In this document: positions 9,285 through 18,548 of the stretch, in pieces | Layout of the letters: each line of letters starts with the position of its first letter | Numbering within the stretch: the stretch's first letter is position 1 | Source: Hoeflea_A sp963921345 | GTDB lineage: Bacteria; Pseudomonadota; Alphaproteobacteria; Rhizobiales; Rhizobiaceae | DNA length: 64,000 nt | NCBI GenBank assembly: GCA_963921345.3 | Contig: CAWUFE020000007.1 | Span: 3,100,001 to 3,164,000, forward strand | Reading direction: 5' to 3' | Notes under the pieces: generated by a model | Seen by the model: only the letters and a program-made list of their open reading frames with translations | Told to the model about the DNA's origin: nothing | Database searches by the model: none | Position numbers and translations under genes: made by a program

Positions 9285-10841
9285 TCAGGCCACGGCGAGC
9301 GCCTGGATGTCCTCAAGCAGTGCATCAAGGGCCGGACGATAGCGATAGGATTCGATGTCGAGGCGGCGCAGCACGGGCGGTTCCTCGGCCTTGAAGTTGA
9401 CCGTCACGCGTCCCAGGCGCAGGTTCTCTGGCGAATTCTTGTCCGGATCGAAGCCCACACGAAAACCGAGGATGTCCTGATCGGCCTCCAGGTCGCGAAG
9501 CGCAATCTTCATCGTGTTGAGGATGGCTTCCACGGTCTGCCCGGTCAGGTTGAAGCGGCCGAGATAGATCCGCAGCGTGCGGATGAACATCAGGTGGATG
9601 TAGTCGCGCATCCGTTTGACGTTGTAGAAGCGCCACAGATCGTCCTCGGCCGCCGTGTCGGTGCCGACGAAGGTGAAGCCCCCGGTCCCCAGGGACGTGA
9701 CCGAGCCGGCCTCGCCGCGAACGATGATGCCGCCGTTCAGGGCGAGGATCTGCTGGCCCTCGGTGTTGCCGTCCACCGTCGAGAAAGGGATCGGGCGGTT
9801 GACGTCGACGACGCCCTGCATCGGGCGGTTCGCCGCCGATTTGGAGGGCACGCCATTGTTGTTGTTGTCGCGGGCGACGATCATGCCGAGAACGGCGCAG
9901 GCGCTGTCCGTGAGCGTTTCTTCGACCCCCACCTTCACCCAGGTCTCCACCGGGATCAGGCGCTGGCTGGAAAACGTCTCACGCCAGTCGGTGTAGCCCT
10001 GCAAGCTGTTGTGCGGTCCGGTGATGACGGCCATGCCGACGAGTTTCTCCAGTGTGCCCGGAAGGGCCGCCACCACTGGGTTTGCCGTCGCCGGCGTTGT
10101 TTGTTGGTGGGTGTATCCGGGCACTGCGATCAGGCGCGGCGCAACGCCCAGGATGCTCTCCGCGCGCTCAAGGGCTTCAATGCCCTCGATCAGGTTCGCC
10201 ATTGTCGCATTGTCGTCGTTGCCTTCGGCGACACGAACGATCACGATCCGTGCGGATACCGCGAAACCGGAAAGCTGCGCCTCGATCAGATCGATCTGGT
10301 TGGCGATGGTCCCGGCTGTTCCGAGCGCCTCCACAGCTTTGCTGTCCGACGAGTTGATCATGACGGGCGTCTTCAGCGGATACCGGGTGTCGGCGCCACC
10401 AGTGAGCTGGAGCTCGCCGGCCGCAATCACACCGGAGCCATCTGAATTTGTGATATGGGCGACTGCGACCAGCGCATTGGCCCCCGCCTTGCCCTCGATC
10501 CCGGCCTTGAGTTGGGCCGCGGTCGTGGTGGCGGCCCTGTCCGCATCGGTCGCCAGCGCGACGCTGATTGTGTTGTCCGCGACGGCTACGGTCAGGCGGG
10601 CGTTGGCCCTGTCCGGTTTCGTAATCACCAGCCGCAGGGCGTTGCCGGCCGCACCGGCGGTCTTAGCGCTCACGCGCAGGCCAGTGTTGTCATCCGCCAG
10701 TCCGAAACTGACCCCGGCGTTCTTCGCGTCTGCTCCGGGAGCCGTTACGACCAGACCGATTGTCGAAAGGTCGGCGGCAACGGCCGGGCGCGGTTCGTGA
10801 TCAACCTGTTTGATCGTCAGGCCGAATGTCGGTTGTGCCAT
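9285..10841 (-). CDS. FI: Contractile tail sheath protein, P2 gpFI family
   Basis: This 518-aa sheath subunit forms the outer contractile tube of the myovirus tail. The C-terminal half carries the conserved sheath fold (VRGEAGSVTSLGTGGFTFVG, then a helix-rich FYNVKRMRDYI region). An insertion domain of about 120 residues near the N-terminus (about 35-140) makes it longer than the 396-aa P2 sheath. This is the strongest single indication of a contractile tail. Confidence 0.92.
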   Translation of the reverse strand: MAQPTFGLTIKQVDHEPRPAVAADLSTIGLVVTAPGADAKNAGVSFGLADDNTGLRVSAKTAGAAGNALRLVITKPDRANARLTVAVADNTISVALATDADRAATTTAAQLKAGIEGKAGANALVAVAHITNSDGSGVIAAGELQLTGGADTRYPLKTPVMINSSDSKAVEALGTAGTIANQIDLIEAQLSGFAVSARIVIVRVAEGNDDNATMANLIEGIEALERAESILGVAPRLIAVPGYTHQQTTPATANPVVAALPGTLEKLVGMAVITGPHNSLQGYTDWRETFSSQRLIPVETWVKVGVEETLTDSACAVLGMIVARDNNNNGVPSKSAANRPMQGVVDVNRPIPFSTVDGNTEGQQILALNGGIIVRGEAGSVTSLGTGGFTFVGTDTAAEDDLWRFYNVKRMRDYIHLMFIRTLRIYLGRFNLTGQTVEAILNTMKIALRDLEADQDILGFRVGFDPDKNSPENLRLGRVTVNFKAEEPPVLRRLDIESYRYRPALDALLEDIQALAVA

Positions 10842-10892
10842 TGCGAAAACTCCATTGGCTTCGTGTCAAAACGTCGGGAAAACCGGAAGGTT

Positions 10893-11228
10893 TCAGTAAG
10901 TTGCCGGCTGCGCCAGCCCCAGATCGACCATCTGGCGGTTGAGACTGATGGTTTCCTTGGGCAAGAAGATATCGCCGAGCCAGCGGCCGTATTTGCCCTT
11001 CCCGGCCTTGTGGCTCTTCAGCAAGATTTCCCTTTCGAGGATGCGTTCTCGCAGCCAGTCGCGGGATTTCAGCCCTTGCGGGCGCTCCGGCCCGCGCACT
11101 TCCGGCGCATCGATGCCAAAGAGCCTGATCTTCTCGCCGCGCGCCCAGATGTTAAAACCCAGATCGATATCGACGGTGATGGTGTCGGCGTCATAGACGG
11201 CGGTGACGATGGCCTTGTACTCGAACAT
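10893..11228 (-). CDS. Staphylococcal-nuclease-like protein
   Basis: This 111-aa protein has the SNase (thermonuclease) core. The metal-binding start VYDADTITVDIDLGF is followed by IRLFGIDAPE with the expected Arg and acidic residues, then KYGRWLGDIFL. SNase enzymes cut DNA and RNA in a Ca2+-dependent way. The ATG at 11228 is preferred because AGAGGA lies at a suitable distance; a TTG at 11246 would add six residues. It is inserted in the tail operon between the sheath and fibre genes. It may degrade host or rival DNA, but this is inference. Confidence 0.82.
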   Translation of the reverse strand: MFEYKAIVTAVYDADTITVDIDLGFNIWARGEKIRLFGIDAPEVRGPERPQGLKSRDWLRERILEREILLKSHKAGKGKYGRWLGDIFLPKETISLNRQMVDLGLAQPATY

Positions 11229-11584
11229 GCGGTCATTCCTCTTCAAGTGCTTTGGCTGATGTTCATGGCGAGGCCTTCCAACCGAAATCCTCTTCAGCGG
11301 TAGTCCTACAATCAGCGGGCAGCTCGCCAGACAGCTATCGAAAACATGCCTCGTTTCGGCGTTTTGCCGGCGATCCGAATCGGCTCTTTCTGGTGTTGTG
11401 CGGTGATCACATACTCGGTTGCCATCGCACGTGGCCGGATCCGGCCCCTTGGCACTTTGCGTGTGACCTTATGGCTCGGATTCGGCCGCCCTCTCATCCC
11501 GGCCCGAAATCCATGCAGGCCGGGGGCGCAGGCCGGACCGCGACATCGCCCCCCCGTCGCGGTCCGGTCTTTTCGATAGAACCC
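11229..11584. other. Intergenic segment with the eighth hairpin element
   Basis: No gene is supported here. It contains one complete copy of the two-hairpin element found at 1.2-2.7 kb, with the same order of boxes. Confidence 0.6.
11334..11490 (+). repeat. Remote copy of the two-hairpin element
   Basis: A degenerate 5' box (CTATCGAAAACATGCCTC) is followed by hairpin I (GTGCGGTG 11398-11405 with CATCGCAC 11423-11430) and hairpin II (GGCCGGATCC 11433-11442 with GGATTCGGCC 11478-11487). The two differences from perfect pairing are both G.U on the + strand. It sits, like the array, between genes of the leftward late operon. Confidence 0.7.
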
Positions 11585-12037
11585 CTACTCTTGCACGACG
11601 GTCAGCGCATCGGCGACGGCCGTCGCGCGGGTTTCGATCTCCAGGAGTGCTGCCGCTTCGCCGCCCGGTTTGACGGCGTAGGGCAGCTTGGCAGTTGCCG
11701 GATCGGCGTCGAGCTTGGCGAGATACGCTTCCATCAGGTCGGCGAAGGGTGTGGCCGCGGCGCGGACCGCTGCGATGTTCTGCGCTGTCTTCAGCGCCGT
11801 TGCCAGACGCGCCATATGGATCAGCAGCAGGTGCGCCCCGTCGCTGGTGGTGCCGAGCAGCGACAGGGTGTCGCCTGCGTCCTCGGCGATCCTGGCGCGC
11901 TTCTTCGCCTTCGTCTCGTCATCCGACCATCGAACAGTCACGTCGTCGGCCGACAGGTCGTTCTCTTCGAGCCAGTCCTCGAGCATGTCCGGATGAACCG
12001 CCGCGATAACCTGGCCGTCCTTTTCGATTGTTGGCAT
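11585..12037 (-). CDS. Uncharacterised phage protein after tail fibre genes
   Basis: This 150-aa acidic protein begins MPTIEKDGQVIAAVHPDML. It has no catalytic motif, signal peptide or membrane segment that I can see. The N-terminal half is acidic and helical; the C-terminal half is Ala-rich and helical. It lies 20 bases after the 286-aa fibre-region protein and is probably co-expressed with it. Its place suggests a fibre accessory or chaperone, which is inference. Confidence 0.6.
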   Translation of the reverse strand: MPTIEKDGQVIAAVHPDMLEDWLEENDLSADDVTVRWSDDETKAKKRARIAEDAGDTLSLLGTTSDGAHLLLIHMARLATALKTAQNIAAVRAAATPFADLMEAYLAKLDADPATAKLPYAVKPGGEAAALLEIETRATAVADALTVVQE

Positions 12038-12057
12038 GTGTGCCTCCCTCAGAGTGT

Positions 12058-12918
12058 TCAGTCTTCAGACAGAGTGTCGCCATGGGTGTAGCGGCCGACG
12101 GAGCCGGCCCAGACATAGGCATCGCCGTGATCGCCGGTGGACCAGTAGGGCAGCGCGGCTGCGATCTTCATGCGGCCCTGGCCTGAGAAATTCGGATTCC
12201 AGGACTTGTCGAAACCCGTGTCGGTCATGCGCAGCCATGTCCAGCCCCGTCCGAGATGCGCACCTGTCGCCTCCGGAAGGTGGCCGTAGTCGAAAAACGG
12301 GCGGAAGACGATGTCGCCCGAATGTTCCAGCACGGTGATCAGCCAATGCGCCTGTGTCCTGAAGCCGCCGCTGTCGCGCGTCAGGTATTTCGAGCGGGAA
12401 CCCTGCGCGAGGACGGACACATTGCCGGGGTTGCCGTTGGTCTGGTCGCTGCTGATGGTGATGTCGATGAGCACCGCGTTGAAGTCGATGCCGGAGGCGG
12501 TCACATTCAGCCGCTTGCCGCCGGCGGCGATGTAGCCGGCCCTGGCACCGCCGTCCGCCAGATGGCGCGGGTTGATCGCCTTCTCCAGGTCGCCCTCGAA
12601 GTCGAGCCCCTTGGCGCCGAAATTGGCCGGCGTGACGACCTCGATGGTGCCGCGCGCGGTCGTGCCCCCGTGGCGTATGGCGGAGAAGGAACTGTCGGCA
12701 TGACCGGCGATGACCGCCATCTCGGTGTTGACATCGCCGCCGCACAGCGTTGCGAATTTCTTGCTGTCGGCGATCAGGTTGGGGGCGACCGGCATGTGCG
12801 CCTTCAGGCGCGTCTCGGCCGCGCGCAACCGGGTGATCTGTCTGTCCACCCGGTCGTCCATGGTGCGCACCTGGTCGATCAGGCGGCCCAGTTCGATTTG
12901 CAGGCTGTTGGCCGGCAT
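12058..12918 (-). CDS. Probable distal tail fibre / receptor-binding region protein
   Basis: This 286-aa protein has a short N-terminal helical coil (residues 1-45, LIDQVRTMDDRVDRQITRL) and then a beta-rich, Gly- and Trp-rich body (SWNPNFSGQGRMKIAAALPYWSTGD). That layout is common in trimeric tip proteins. It starts 2 bases after the stop of the large fibre gene. No family is recognised with confidence. It could bind the cell surface directly or be an adaptor for the fibre. Confidence 0.6.
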   Translation of the reverse strand: MPANSLQIELGRLIDQVRTMDDRVDRQITRLRAAETRLKAHMPVAPNLIADSKKFATLCGGDVNTEMAVIAGHADSSFSAIRHGGTTARGTIEVVTPANFGAKGLDFEGDLEKAINPRHLADGGARAGYIAAGGKRLNVTASGIDFNAVLIDITISSDQTNGNPGNVSVLAQGSRSKYLTRDSGGFRTQAHWLITVLEHSGDIVFRPFFDYGHLPEATGAHLGRGWTWLRMTDTGFDKSWNPNFSGQGRMKIAAALPYWSTGDHGDAYVWAGSVGRYTHGDTLSED

Positions 12919-12920
12919 GG

Positions 12921-15098
12921 TCAGTCTCCTTCGCTATGCGCCTTGCGGAACAGCGCATCCTTGATCGCTTTCTGGCGGATGCGCAGATCGTCGATGGCCT
13001 TGTCCTGCCGTCTGGCCTGTTCCTTCAGCGCGATGATCTCGCCGGTGAGCGCCGCCTGGACGGCGCCGGCCTCCTCGCGGATCGCCAGCGCATGGCCGTA
13101 TGCGGGGCTGCCCTCGTGGTGGATCGGGGCTACGGGATAGCGCAGCCGCACGGGCCCGCAGTTCTCTATTCGCGGCATGAAGATATAGACGCCGGAGGCG
13201 CGCATGAGGCGGGCGGTGTCGTCCGGATCGCGCACCCATGCACGTTGCCGCCATCCCGGCCGGCCGGTGAAGAGTTCGTCCGGCGTCATGTACCAGTAAC
13301 GGTCCGGGTGAATGCCGGCATAGGCCGTTGCGGCCGTGTTGCCGTTGGCGCCGTTCGCGGTGACGGCGGCACGGTCCTGAAGTTCCGGCAGGCGATACGG
13401 GTTCCAGGCCATGTGCGGCGGCGCCAGGATGATCTCCATCGGGATGGCCCAGGAGACGCGAAAGTCGTGGCCGCGGGCGGCAAAGCCCGCCACCTCCTCG
13501 CGCGTCGCCTGGGCGACGAAGAGCGTCGGGTCGTTGAAGCCGCGCCGTGTGTCGCTGCCCGTGCCGCTTGGCGGTTTGGCATGCCAGCGGCTGTAGCGCG
13601 CTGCATTGAGGTCGGTGTCGCCGAAGCCCCGGATCACGCGGCCTTGTCTTTCCGCGCTTTGTTCGGCGATTTCAGCGCCGGGTCCGTCAAGACCGGGGAT
13701 TTGCGCCATGATGCGGTCGAGAAGGCCCGGTTCGCGGCGCGCCGCGATCTCGATATCGCCGCGCGCATGCAGCACCCGGAAGCGCGACTGGCGCGAATTG
13801 GCGAAGGCCGATCCATCGAGATCGAAACGGATGCGCGTCGCCGGATCGTCGATACAGTCGACCATGTCGTCCACCGGCCACTCGGCAAGCGTGCCGAGCC
13901 GCTTCGTCAGCACCCGGTAGCGCGTCACCGCATAGCGGGGTGTCCCACGATCGTCCGACAGCCTGACCAGGCGCGGGGTGAGCGAGGTGTTTTCGCTGAT
14001 CGCCTTCTGGCCGGTCAGCGCATGGGCGATCGTCGAGGCGTGGACCTCATCGATCGTCGCGCCGTCGAGCGTGTGGCGGAAGGAGTGGACGGCATCGACC
14101 AGGCGGCTGTCGATCAGTTCCTCGAACCAGATTTCCAGATAGCTGACATGCACGTCGACATGGTCGCGGAAGCTGGCAAAGTGCGTCTCGTCGAAGGAGG
14201 CGAGCGCCCGGTAGAAACTCTTCATCAGGGCGATCTGCCCGGCGACGGTCTCCTCTGCCGCGATCGCCGCCGGCAGTTCCGGCATGGTGGCGGGCGATGA
14301 CGCGAGGTAGCGGCCGTCGGCGGCCTCCAGCCAGCGATAATCGGTGTGGCGCGTCTGCACCGGATAGCCGTTGATCGCGGCTTGCAGTTCCGGCAGTCCG
14401 GACATCATCCGGTATTCGGGGTGATCGTGCTGGCCCAGCGCGGAGAAACTGACCGCACCCGGGCGGAACAGCGCATCATCGCCGCCATTGGCGTACTGAC
14501 GCATCACGGTCAGGCCCGACTGGCCGGTGGCGCGCCAGATCATCGCCTCGCGCTCCAGTTCCTCGACGGCCACCGCCTTCCAGTGTTTGAGGTCGCGGGT
14601 CAGCGCGAAGTTGAAGTCGCCGCCCAGATTGTGCCGGTTCCTCGCATCGTCGATCAGGTCCTGGATCGTCTGGCTGGCATCGAGGAAGGAGAACTCGACG
14701 GTTCCTTCCGGCACCGCAGCCAGAGAGACCTGGAGCTCGAACTCGGTTTCCTGGCCACGGGTCATACCCGCAAACACTTGTTCGTCATGGGCGTAGACGA
14801 AGAGCAACACCGGTGTGCCGTCATCGTCGGCGAAGAAGCCGATCTCGCGGGCGAAGAAATCCGCTTCGCCGGTGATCGAAGCGGTCACCTTCCACACACC
14901 GTCGCCGATGAGACTGCGGCTTTCGATCGGCACGCGCATGCGCTCGTTGCGCAACTCGGTTGCGGTGGCATCGGGCACCCAGGCCTCGTCGCCGATGGCG
15001 ACATGGGTGATCCGCAGCGCGCGGTCTTCCACATGGGCGCGGGCGGCGGCCGTGAGGCCCGCCGTGGTGACGATGGGTTCAAAGGCAATGCCGGTCAT
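12921..15098 (-). CDS. Tail fibre protein with P2-type N-terminal attachment domain
   Basis: At 725 aa this occupies the position of P2 gpH. Residues about 1-155 match the phage tail-fibre N-terminal domain (DUF3751 type), with the run ITHVAIGDEAW and the F.AREIGFFADDDGTPVL segment that docks fibres to gpI/gpJ. The remaining 570 residues are not recognised and should hold the shaft and receptor-binding parts. The last 25 residues are charged and helical. Confidence 0.8.
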   Translation of the reverse strand: MTGIAFEPIVTTAGLTAAARAHVEDRALRITHVAIGDEAWVPDATATELRNERMRVPIESRSLIGDGVWKVTASITGEADFFAREIGFFADDDGTPVLLFVYAHDEQVFAGMTRGQETEFELQVSLAAVPEGTVEFSFLDASQTIQDLIDDARNRHNLGGDFNFALTRDLKHWKAVAVEELEREAMIWRATGQSGLTVMRQYANGGDDALFRPGAVSFSALGQHDHPEYRMMSGLPELQAAINGYPVQTRHTDYRWLEAADGRYLASSPATMPELPAAIAAEETVAGQIALMKSFYRALASFDETHFASFRDHVDVHVSYLEIWFEELIDSRLVDAVHSFRHTLDGATIDEVHASTIAHALTGQKAISENTSLTPRLVRLSDDRGTPRYAVTRYRVLTKRLGTLAEWPVDDMVDCIDDPATRIRFDLDGSAFANSRQSRFRVLHARGDIEIAARREPGLLDRIMAQIPGLDGPGAEIAEQSAERQGRVIRGFGDTDLNAARYSRWHAKPPSGTGSDTRRGFNDPTLFVAQATREEVAGFAARGHDFRVSWAIPMEIILAPPHMAWNPYRLPELQDRAAVTANGANGNTAATAYAGIHPDRYWYMTPDELFTGRPGWRQRAWVRDPDDTARLMRASGVYIFMPRIENCGPVRLRYPVAPIHHEGSPAYGHALAIREEAGAVQAALTGEIIALKEQARRQDKAIDDLRIRQKAIKDALFRKAHSEGD

Positions 15099-15131
15099 GT
15101 CGGCAGCTCCAGTACGGCGGCCTTGCCGCCT

Positions 15132-15923
15132 TCATTGTACGGCGACGCTCAAGGCAAGCGAAGCGCCGCCGTGCCCTAACGGCGGGAGACCCGCCGGGCT
15201 TGCCTGTAACAGTCTTTGTCGGTGGGTGACGCGAAGGCCGGCGACCATTGCGCGGGGCGCAAGGCCGCTTGCCAATACCTTCGGTGCGAAAGACCGCCGG
15301 GCCCGGCCGCGTACGGCAAACCCGGCGCCCAGACCGCTCGAGCCGGCGCCTGATGCGCGGATGGCGGGATCCAGCCTGCGGCAGGCACGAGACCGGATCA
15401 CGGTGCCTGCGGCGACCGAGCGCGCGCCGGTGAAGCGCAGAAGGAAGGCCAGGTCGTAATGGGCCCGCACCGGCTTGACCGAGTCGATGACCCGCATCAC
15501 CTGGTCTCGCAATTCGGAACTCAGCAAAGGAATGGACGGATCGCCGATAAGATCGACGGTGGCCAAAGCCTTGATGCTGAACGTGTAAGGCCGGGCACCG
15601 GTGTCGAACCATTCGGTCACGCGTATATCGACGCCGAGCGCGGCAAGAGCGGTTTTCAGACCGCCAAGGGTGCCGTGCTTGCGATGGACCTCGATTGAGG
15701 ACCGGATGACATTGCGCCTGATTTCGACAGGCCATCGGGAATCGAACACTTCGACCGACAACGACCAGGCCAGCCAGGGCAGGAGATGCTCCGGGCAATT
15801 GTCCGGGTTCCATGTGTCGTTCGAAAAGTCGTTTCCCTCAACCCACAGGCCCGCCCGTTCCAGCGCCCGTTCCGTCCCGGTGGAGTGCCAGGGCAGAACC
15901 GACAGAAATTTCCGATCAGACAT
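15132..15923 (-). CDS. I: Baseplate/tail protein gpI, with repeat-derived C-terminus
   Basis: Residues about 1-175 match P2 gpI (Tail_P2_I), including EHLLPWLAWSLSVEVFD and RRNVIRSSIEVHRKHGT. gpI links the fibre to the baseplate. The C-terminal 85 residues are Arg/Ala-rich. They end in SPAGLPPLGHGGASLALS, encoded by a GC-rich palindromic repeat also found in other genes of this phage. The start at 15923 is chosen over 15935 because AGGGCG precedes it; it overlaps gpJ by 8 bases. Confidence 0.82.
   Translation of the reverse strand: MSDRKFLSVLPWHSTGTERALERAGLWVEGNDFSNDTWNPDNCPEHLLPWLAWSLSVEVFDSRWPVEIRRNVIRSSIEVHRKHGTLGGLKTALAALGVDIRVTEWFDTGARPYTFSIKALATVDLIGDPSIPLLSSELRDQVMRVIDSVKPVRAHYDLAFLLRFTGARSVAAGTVIRSRACRRLDPAIRASGAGSSGLGAGFAVRGRARRSFAPKVLASGLAPRAMVAGLRVTHRQRLLQASPAGLPPLGHGGASLALSVAVQ
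15148..15204. repeat. GC-rich coding palindromic repeat, copy in gpI
   Basis: It contains GGCAAGCGAAGCGCCGCCGT, then a CGGCGGG...CCCGCCG hairpin and GGGCTTGCC, the same modules as in the copies at 29.7, 32.7, 36.4, 44.5, 44.8 and 46.2 kb. It encodes the end of gpI in frame. Confidence 0.8.
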
Positions 15924-16809
15924 CGACGCCCTCATGCGTTACGGCCACGGCAGTGCAGAAAGCGGCCTCGGATACACCATTGACAACGCGATTTGCCGGC
16001 CGTGAGACCTCCGCCCGCTGTACACCCGGCTGATGCAGTGCCGACAGAAGACCGGAAACGGTCACGTCGAAGCCGAGCAGGTGGATTTGACCGACATAGG
16101 CCTCAACCGCCGCCTTGGCGCTCAGGCGGGCCGCCTCGCAGTCGGCGCCGGGATAACACCAGATGCTTGCCTCGACCGTGTATTCGCGGACGGTCGCGGC
16201 CTGAACTGTTACCTGATCGGTCAGCGGACGCACGTCCTCGGCGCCGAGCGCTGCATTGACGGTATCCAGCAAGGCCCGTGATGGCACGCCATTGCCGACC
16301 CGTGACAACACAGTGACGACAACCTCGCCCGGCACCGGGCTTTCCACCGTGATGTCCTTCACGTCATCGTCCGCCGACAGGGCGTGAAACTGGTAAGCCC
16401 CGACCGGCCCGGCCGTCGAAAAGCCGTCGACGGCAAGCACGATCCGCTTGCGGAACACGTCATCCGCTTCGCCCTGCTTGCGCTCGACCGTGTAGAACGC
16501 AGCAAGGTTGTCCAGGTCGGTGCCGACCGCATAGGTCAGCATGGTGGCCTTGGCAGCGTCGTTGATGCGCGCCCGGATCGCAACGGCGTGATAGGCATAG
16601 GCCTGGAGCAATTTCGTCAGCAAGTTGCCTTCGATGGTCAGCAGCAAAGCCATCTTGGCTCGCGTCGGCACGTTCCGCGCGGCCGCCTCGGCTTCATCCT
16701 CCGGAAACTGTGCCAGAAACTCGGCGACGACCTCTTCGTGAATGCGCTCAAAGCTCAGATCCTCAACGACCTTGGGCGCGGGATATTTGGAAAGATCAAT
16801 CACCGTCAT
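15916..16809 (-). CDS. J: Baseplate wedge protein, P2 gpJ family
   Basis: This 297-aa protein has the Baseplate_J core (Ala-rich AVAIRARINDAAKATMLTYA, then GTDLDNLAAFY..ERKQGEADDVFRKR). It forms the outer baseplate wedges that trigger sheath contraction. It begins with MTVIDLSKYPAP and overlaps the gpW stop by 4 bases, as in other P2-like baseplate operons. Confidence 0.9.
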   Translation of the reverse strand: MTVIDLSKYPAPKVVEDLSFERIHEEVVAEFLAQFPEDEAEAAARNVPTRAKMALLLTIEGNLLTKLLQAYAYHAVAIRARINDAAKATMLTYAVGTDLDNLAAFYTVERKQGEADDVFRKRIVLAVDGFSTAGPVGAYQFHALSADDDVKDITVESPVPGEVVVTVLSRVGNGVPSRALLDTVNAALGAEDVRPLTDQVTVQAATVREYTVEASIWCYPGADCEAARLSAKAAVEAYVGQIHLLGFDVTVSGLLSALHQPGVQRAEVSRPANRVVNGVSEAAFCTAVAVTHEGVDV

Positions 16810-17234
16810 GTGGATACCACTTCGAAATCGCTGCCCGCCAGTTGCACCGTGACCTGTTCCAGGCCGCCGCTCGTCGCCTGATCGCCGAGCAGGGCGCGCG
16901 GCAGGTATTCACCCCTGATCTCGATCTTCACGACGCCGCTTCGGTTCAGATGGACCGCCAGAGCTTTCGTGACCCGAAAGCGTGGCTCGAACACATCGAG
17001 GAAGGATGCAATGCTGGCCGTCAAGGACAGCATTGTTTCCGGCGACACGTTGCGGCCGAGCGCGCGCGGCACGAGCGAGCCGAAATACTCGCGCATGACG
17101 CGGGTTCCGAAGTCGGTCAGCAGGCCCTCGCGGATGTTCTGCGCGACCGCCGGCCATCCGAACAGCGTTGCGCCGGTCAGACGATCGAAATCGACATTAA
17201 GCGCGTCGGTTCCGTCACCATCCGCGATCCTCAT
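16806..17234 (-). CDS. W: Baseplate protein gpW/gp25-like
   Basis: This 142-aa protein has the gp25-type lysozyme-like fold signature: LTDFGTRVMREYFGS in the middle and a terminal IRGEYLP strand. In P2, gpW is the inner baseplate component that initiates sheath assembly. It lies between gpV and gpJ, in conserved order. Confidence 0.88.
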   Translation of the reverse strand: MRIADGDGTDALNVDFDRLTGATLFGWPAVAQNIREGLLTDFGTRVMREYFGSLVPRALGRNVSPETMLSLTASIASFLDVFEPRFRVTKALAVHLNRSGVVKIEIRGEYLPRALLGDQATSGGLEQVTVQLAGSDFEVVST

Positions 17235-17245
17235 CGTCTGCCCCT

Positions 17246-17773
17246 CTATTGCGGCGTGCCGGTGCGCGCCGGCCCCTTTTTGATGCCGCTGTGTGTGTGC
17301 GTGTCGCCAATATCGGTGCCGTTGTGATCAACGGCGCCGCCGTCCTGGTGGAAGCCCGCACCATCGATCGTGACCGTGAAGCCGCCGACCGAGATGGTCG
17401 CGCCGCCGCCCGTCAACTCGATCCTCACATCCCCGAAGGTCATGACATGCTGGTCGCCGGCGCCGCTCGGGCTGGCATTGGCGGCGGAAAACCCGAACGG
17501 CATCGCCAGTGCGTTGCGCAAATCGCCATCGGGCGACAGCAGCATCATCTGTTGTCCCTCGCTGGGCGGGTTGTGGAACTTCATCGCTCCGGCGGTCTGC
17601 GCATAGGCTACAGGCGCCGACAGAAAGTCGCCCTGATCTGCCTCACCCAGTTTCAGTCGAACGGTACCGGCTTCCGGATCAACCTCGGTGACCGTGCCCT
17701 GGCGGAACGCGCCGCTCATCCGGCGCTCAAGGTCTTCGACGCGCTGCGCCAGTTTCTCGAATTCACTCGCCAC
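17246..17773 (-). CDS. V: Baseplate spike protein, P2 gpV family
   Basis: This 175-aa protein has an N-terminal coiled coil (residues 1-20), an OB-fold (about 25-100) and a C-terminal beta-helix tip. The motif HTHSGI near the end (His159, His161) matches the iron-binding tip of gpV. The spike pierces the outer membrane during contraction. It overlaps the previous gene by 11 bases. Confidence 0.9.
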   Translation of the reverse strand: MASEFEKLAQRVEDLERRMSGAFRQGTVTEVDPEAGTVRLKLGEADQGDFLSAPVAYAQTAGAMKFHNPPSEGQQMMLLSPDGDLRNALAMPFGFSAANASPSGAGDQHVMTFGDVRIELTGGGATISVGGFTVTIDGAGFHQDGGAVDHNGTDIGDTHTHSGIKKGPARTGTPQ

Positions 17774-18548
17774 TGGTTGTTTCCTCGAAGGTGCCTTCGG
17801 TTGCGACCGGTGGCCTTTCTTGCGCCAATGGGGCTGTTGCGGCTATTCCAATGCGCCGCGCCGTTTCGGGGCTCAGTCCCTGATCGGAGCGCCCGCGATC
17901 CCATTCGGGCACAGGCGGCTTGCCGATGATCGCGCCGGACACCAGCGGTGCTAGATCGACCAATTCATCATCCTGTCTCATTTGCGCCAGCAATCGCCCC
18001 CAGGGTTCGTCGGCGGCGGGCTCGTGACCGAATGGCGGCTCGTTCAGCCCCTCGATCCTTAGAATGATCTGGCGGGCGGCAAACCGGGCACCGTCCTTGT
18101 TGCCGACGCCGCGCCGGTTCGTGATCTTGCGAACATTGATGCAAAATTCGCGGAACAAATTCGCCCATGGATTGCCGGCCTGCTCGAACAGAGCCCGCAT
18201 CATCTGTCGTGCAATCAGCGACAGCGACAATTCCAGCCCGGCGTCCGTGGCCGGAATGACGATTTCCGGCAGAGAGTCGTCCGCTTCCGGCTTCGCTGCC
18301 ACCGCATGGGCAATGGCGATTTCGAACACCAGGTCAATCATGCGCTCGCCGCCTGTCACGTCGCGGCCCGTGATCGTCGCGTCCTCGTCTTCGGACGATA
18401 TCACGATGAACGGTTCGGATTTTCCGGACCAGACCATGTGATTGATCGGCGTAATCGCGCTGTCATGCACCCGCATGTCCGCGAATGTCGCACCTTCCAG
18501 AGCGCGCCGAGCGGCAATGCGCAAGGCCATGGACACCATGCCGCTCAT
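17763..18548 (-). CDS. Probable head-tail connector/neck protein
   Basis: This 261-aa protein lies between the small head-tail joining gene and the spike. The central part (FEIAIAHAVAA..., then a long helical SLIARQMMRALFEQAG) resembles uncharacterised neck or tail-completion proteins of lambda-head/P2-tail phages. No catalytic motif is visible. The last 50 residues are Pro/Thr/Glu-rich and probably flexible. The role is inferred from position. Confidence 0.6.
   Translation of the reverse strand: MSGMVSMALRIAARRALEGATFADMRVHDSAITPINHMVWSGKSEPFIVISSEDEDATITGRDVTGGERMIDLVFEIAIAHAVAAKPEADDSLPEIVIPATDAGLELSLSLIARQMMRALFEQAGNPWANLFREFCINVRKITNRRGVGNKDGARFAARQIILRIEGLNEPPFGHEPAADEPWGRLLAQMRQDDELVDLAPLVSGAIIGKPPVPEWDRGRSDQGLSPETARRIGIAATAPLAQERPPVATEGTFEETTSGE

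Noticed and set aside
12058..15098. Diversity-generating retroelement acting on the fibre genes
   Set aside because: No reverse transcriptase gene and no template/variable repeat pair were found in the window.
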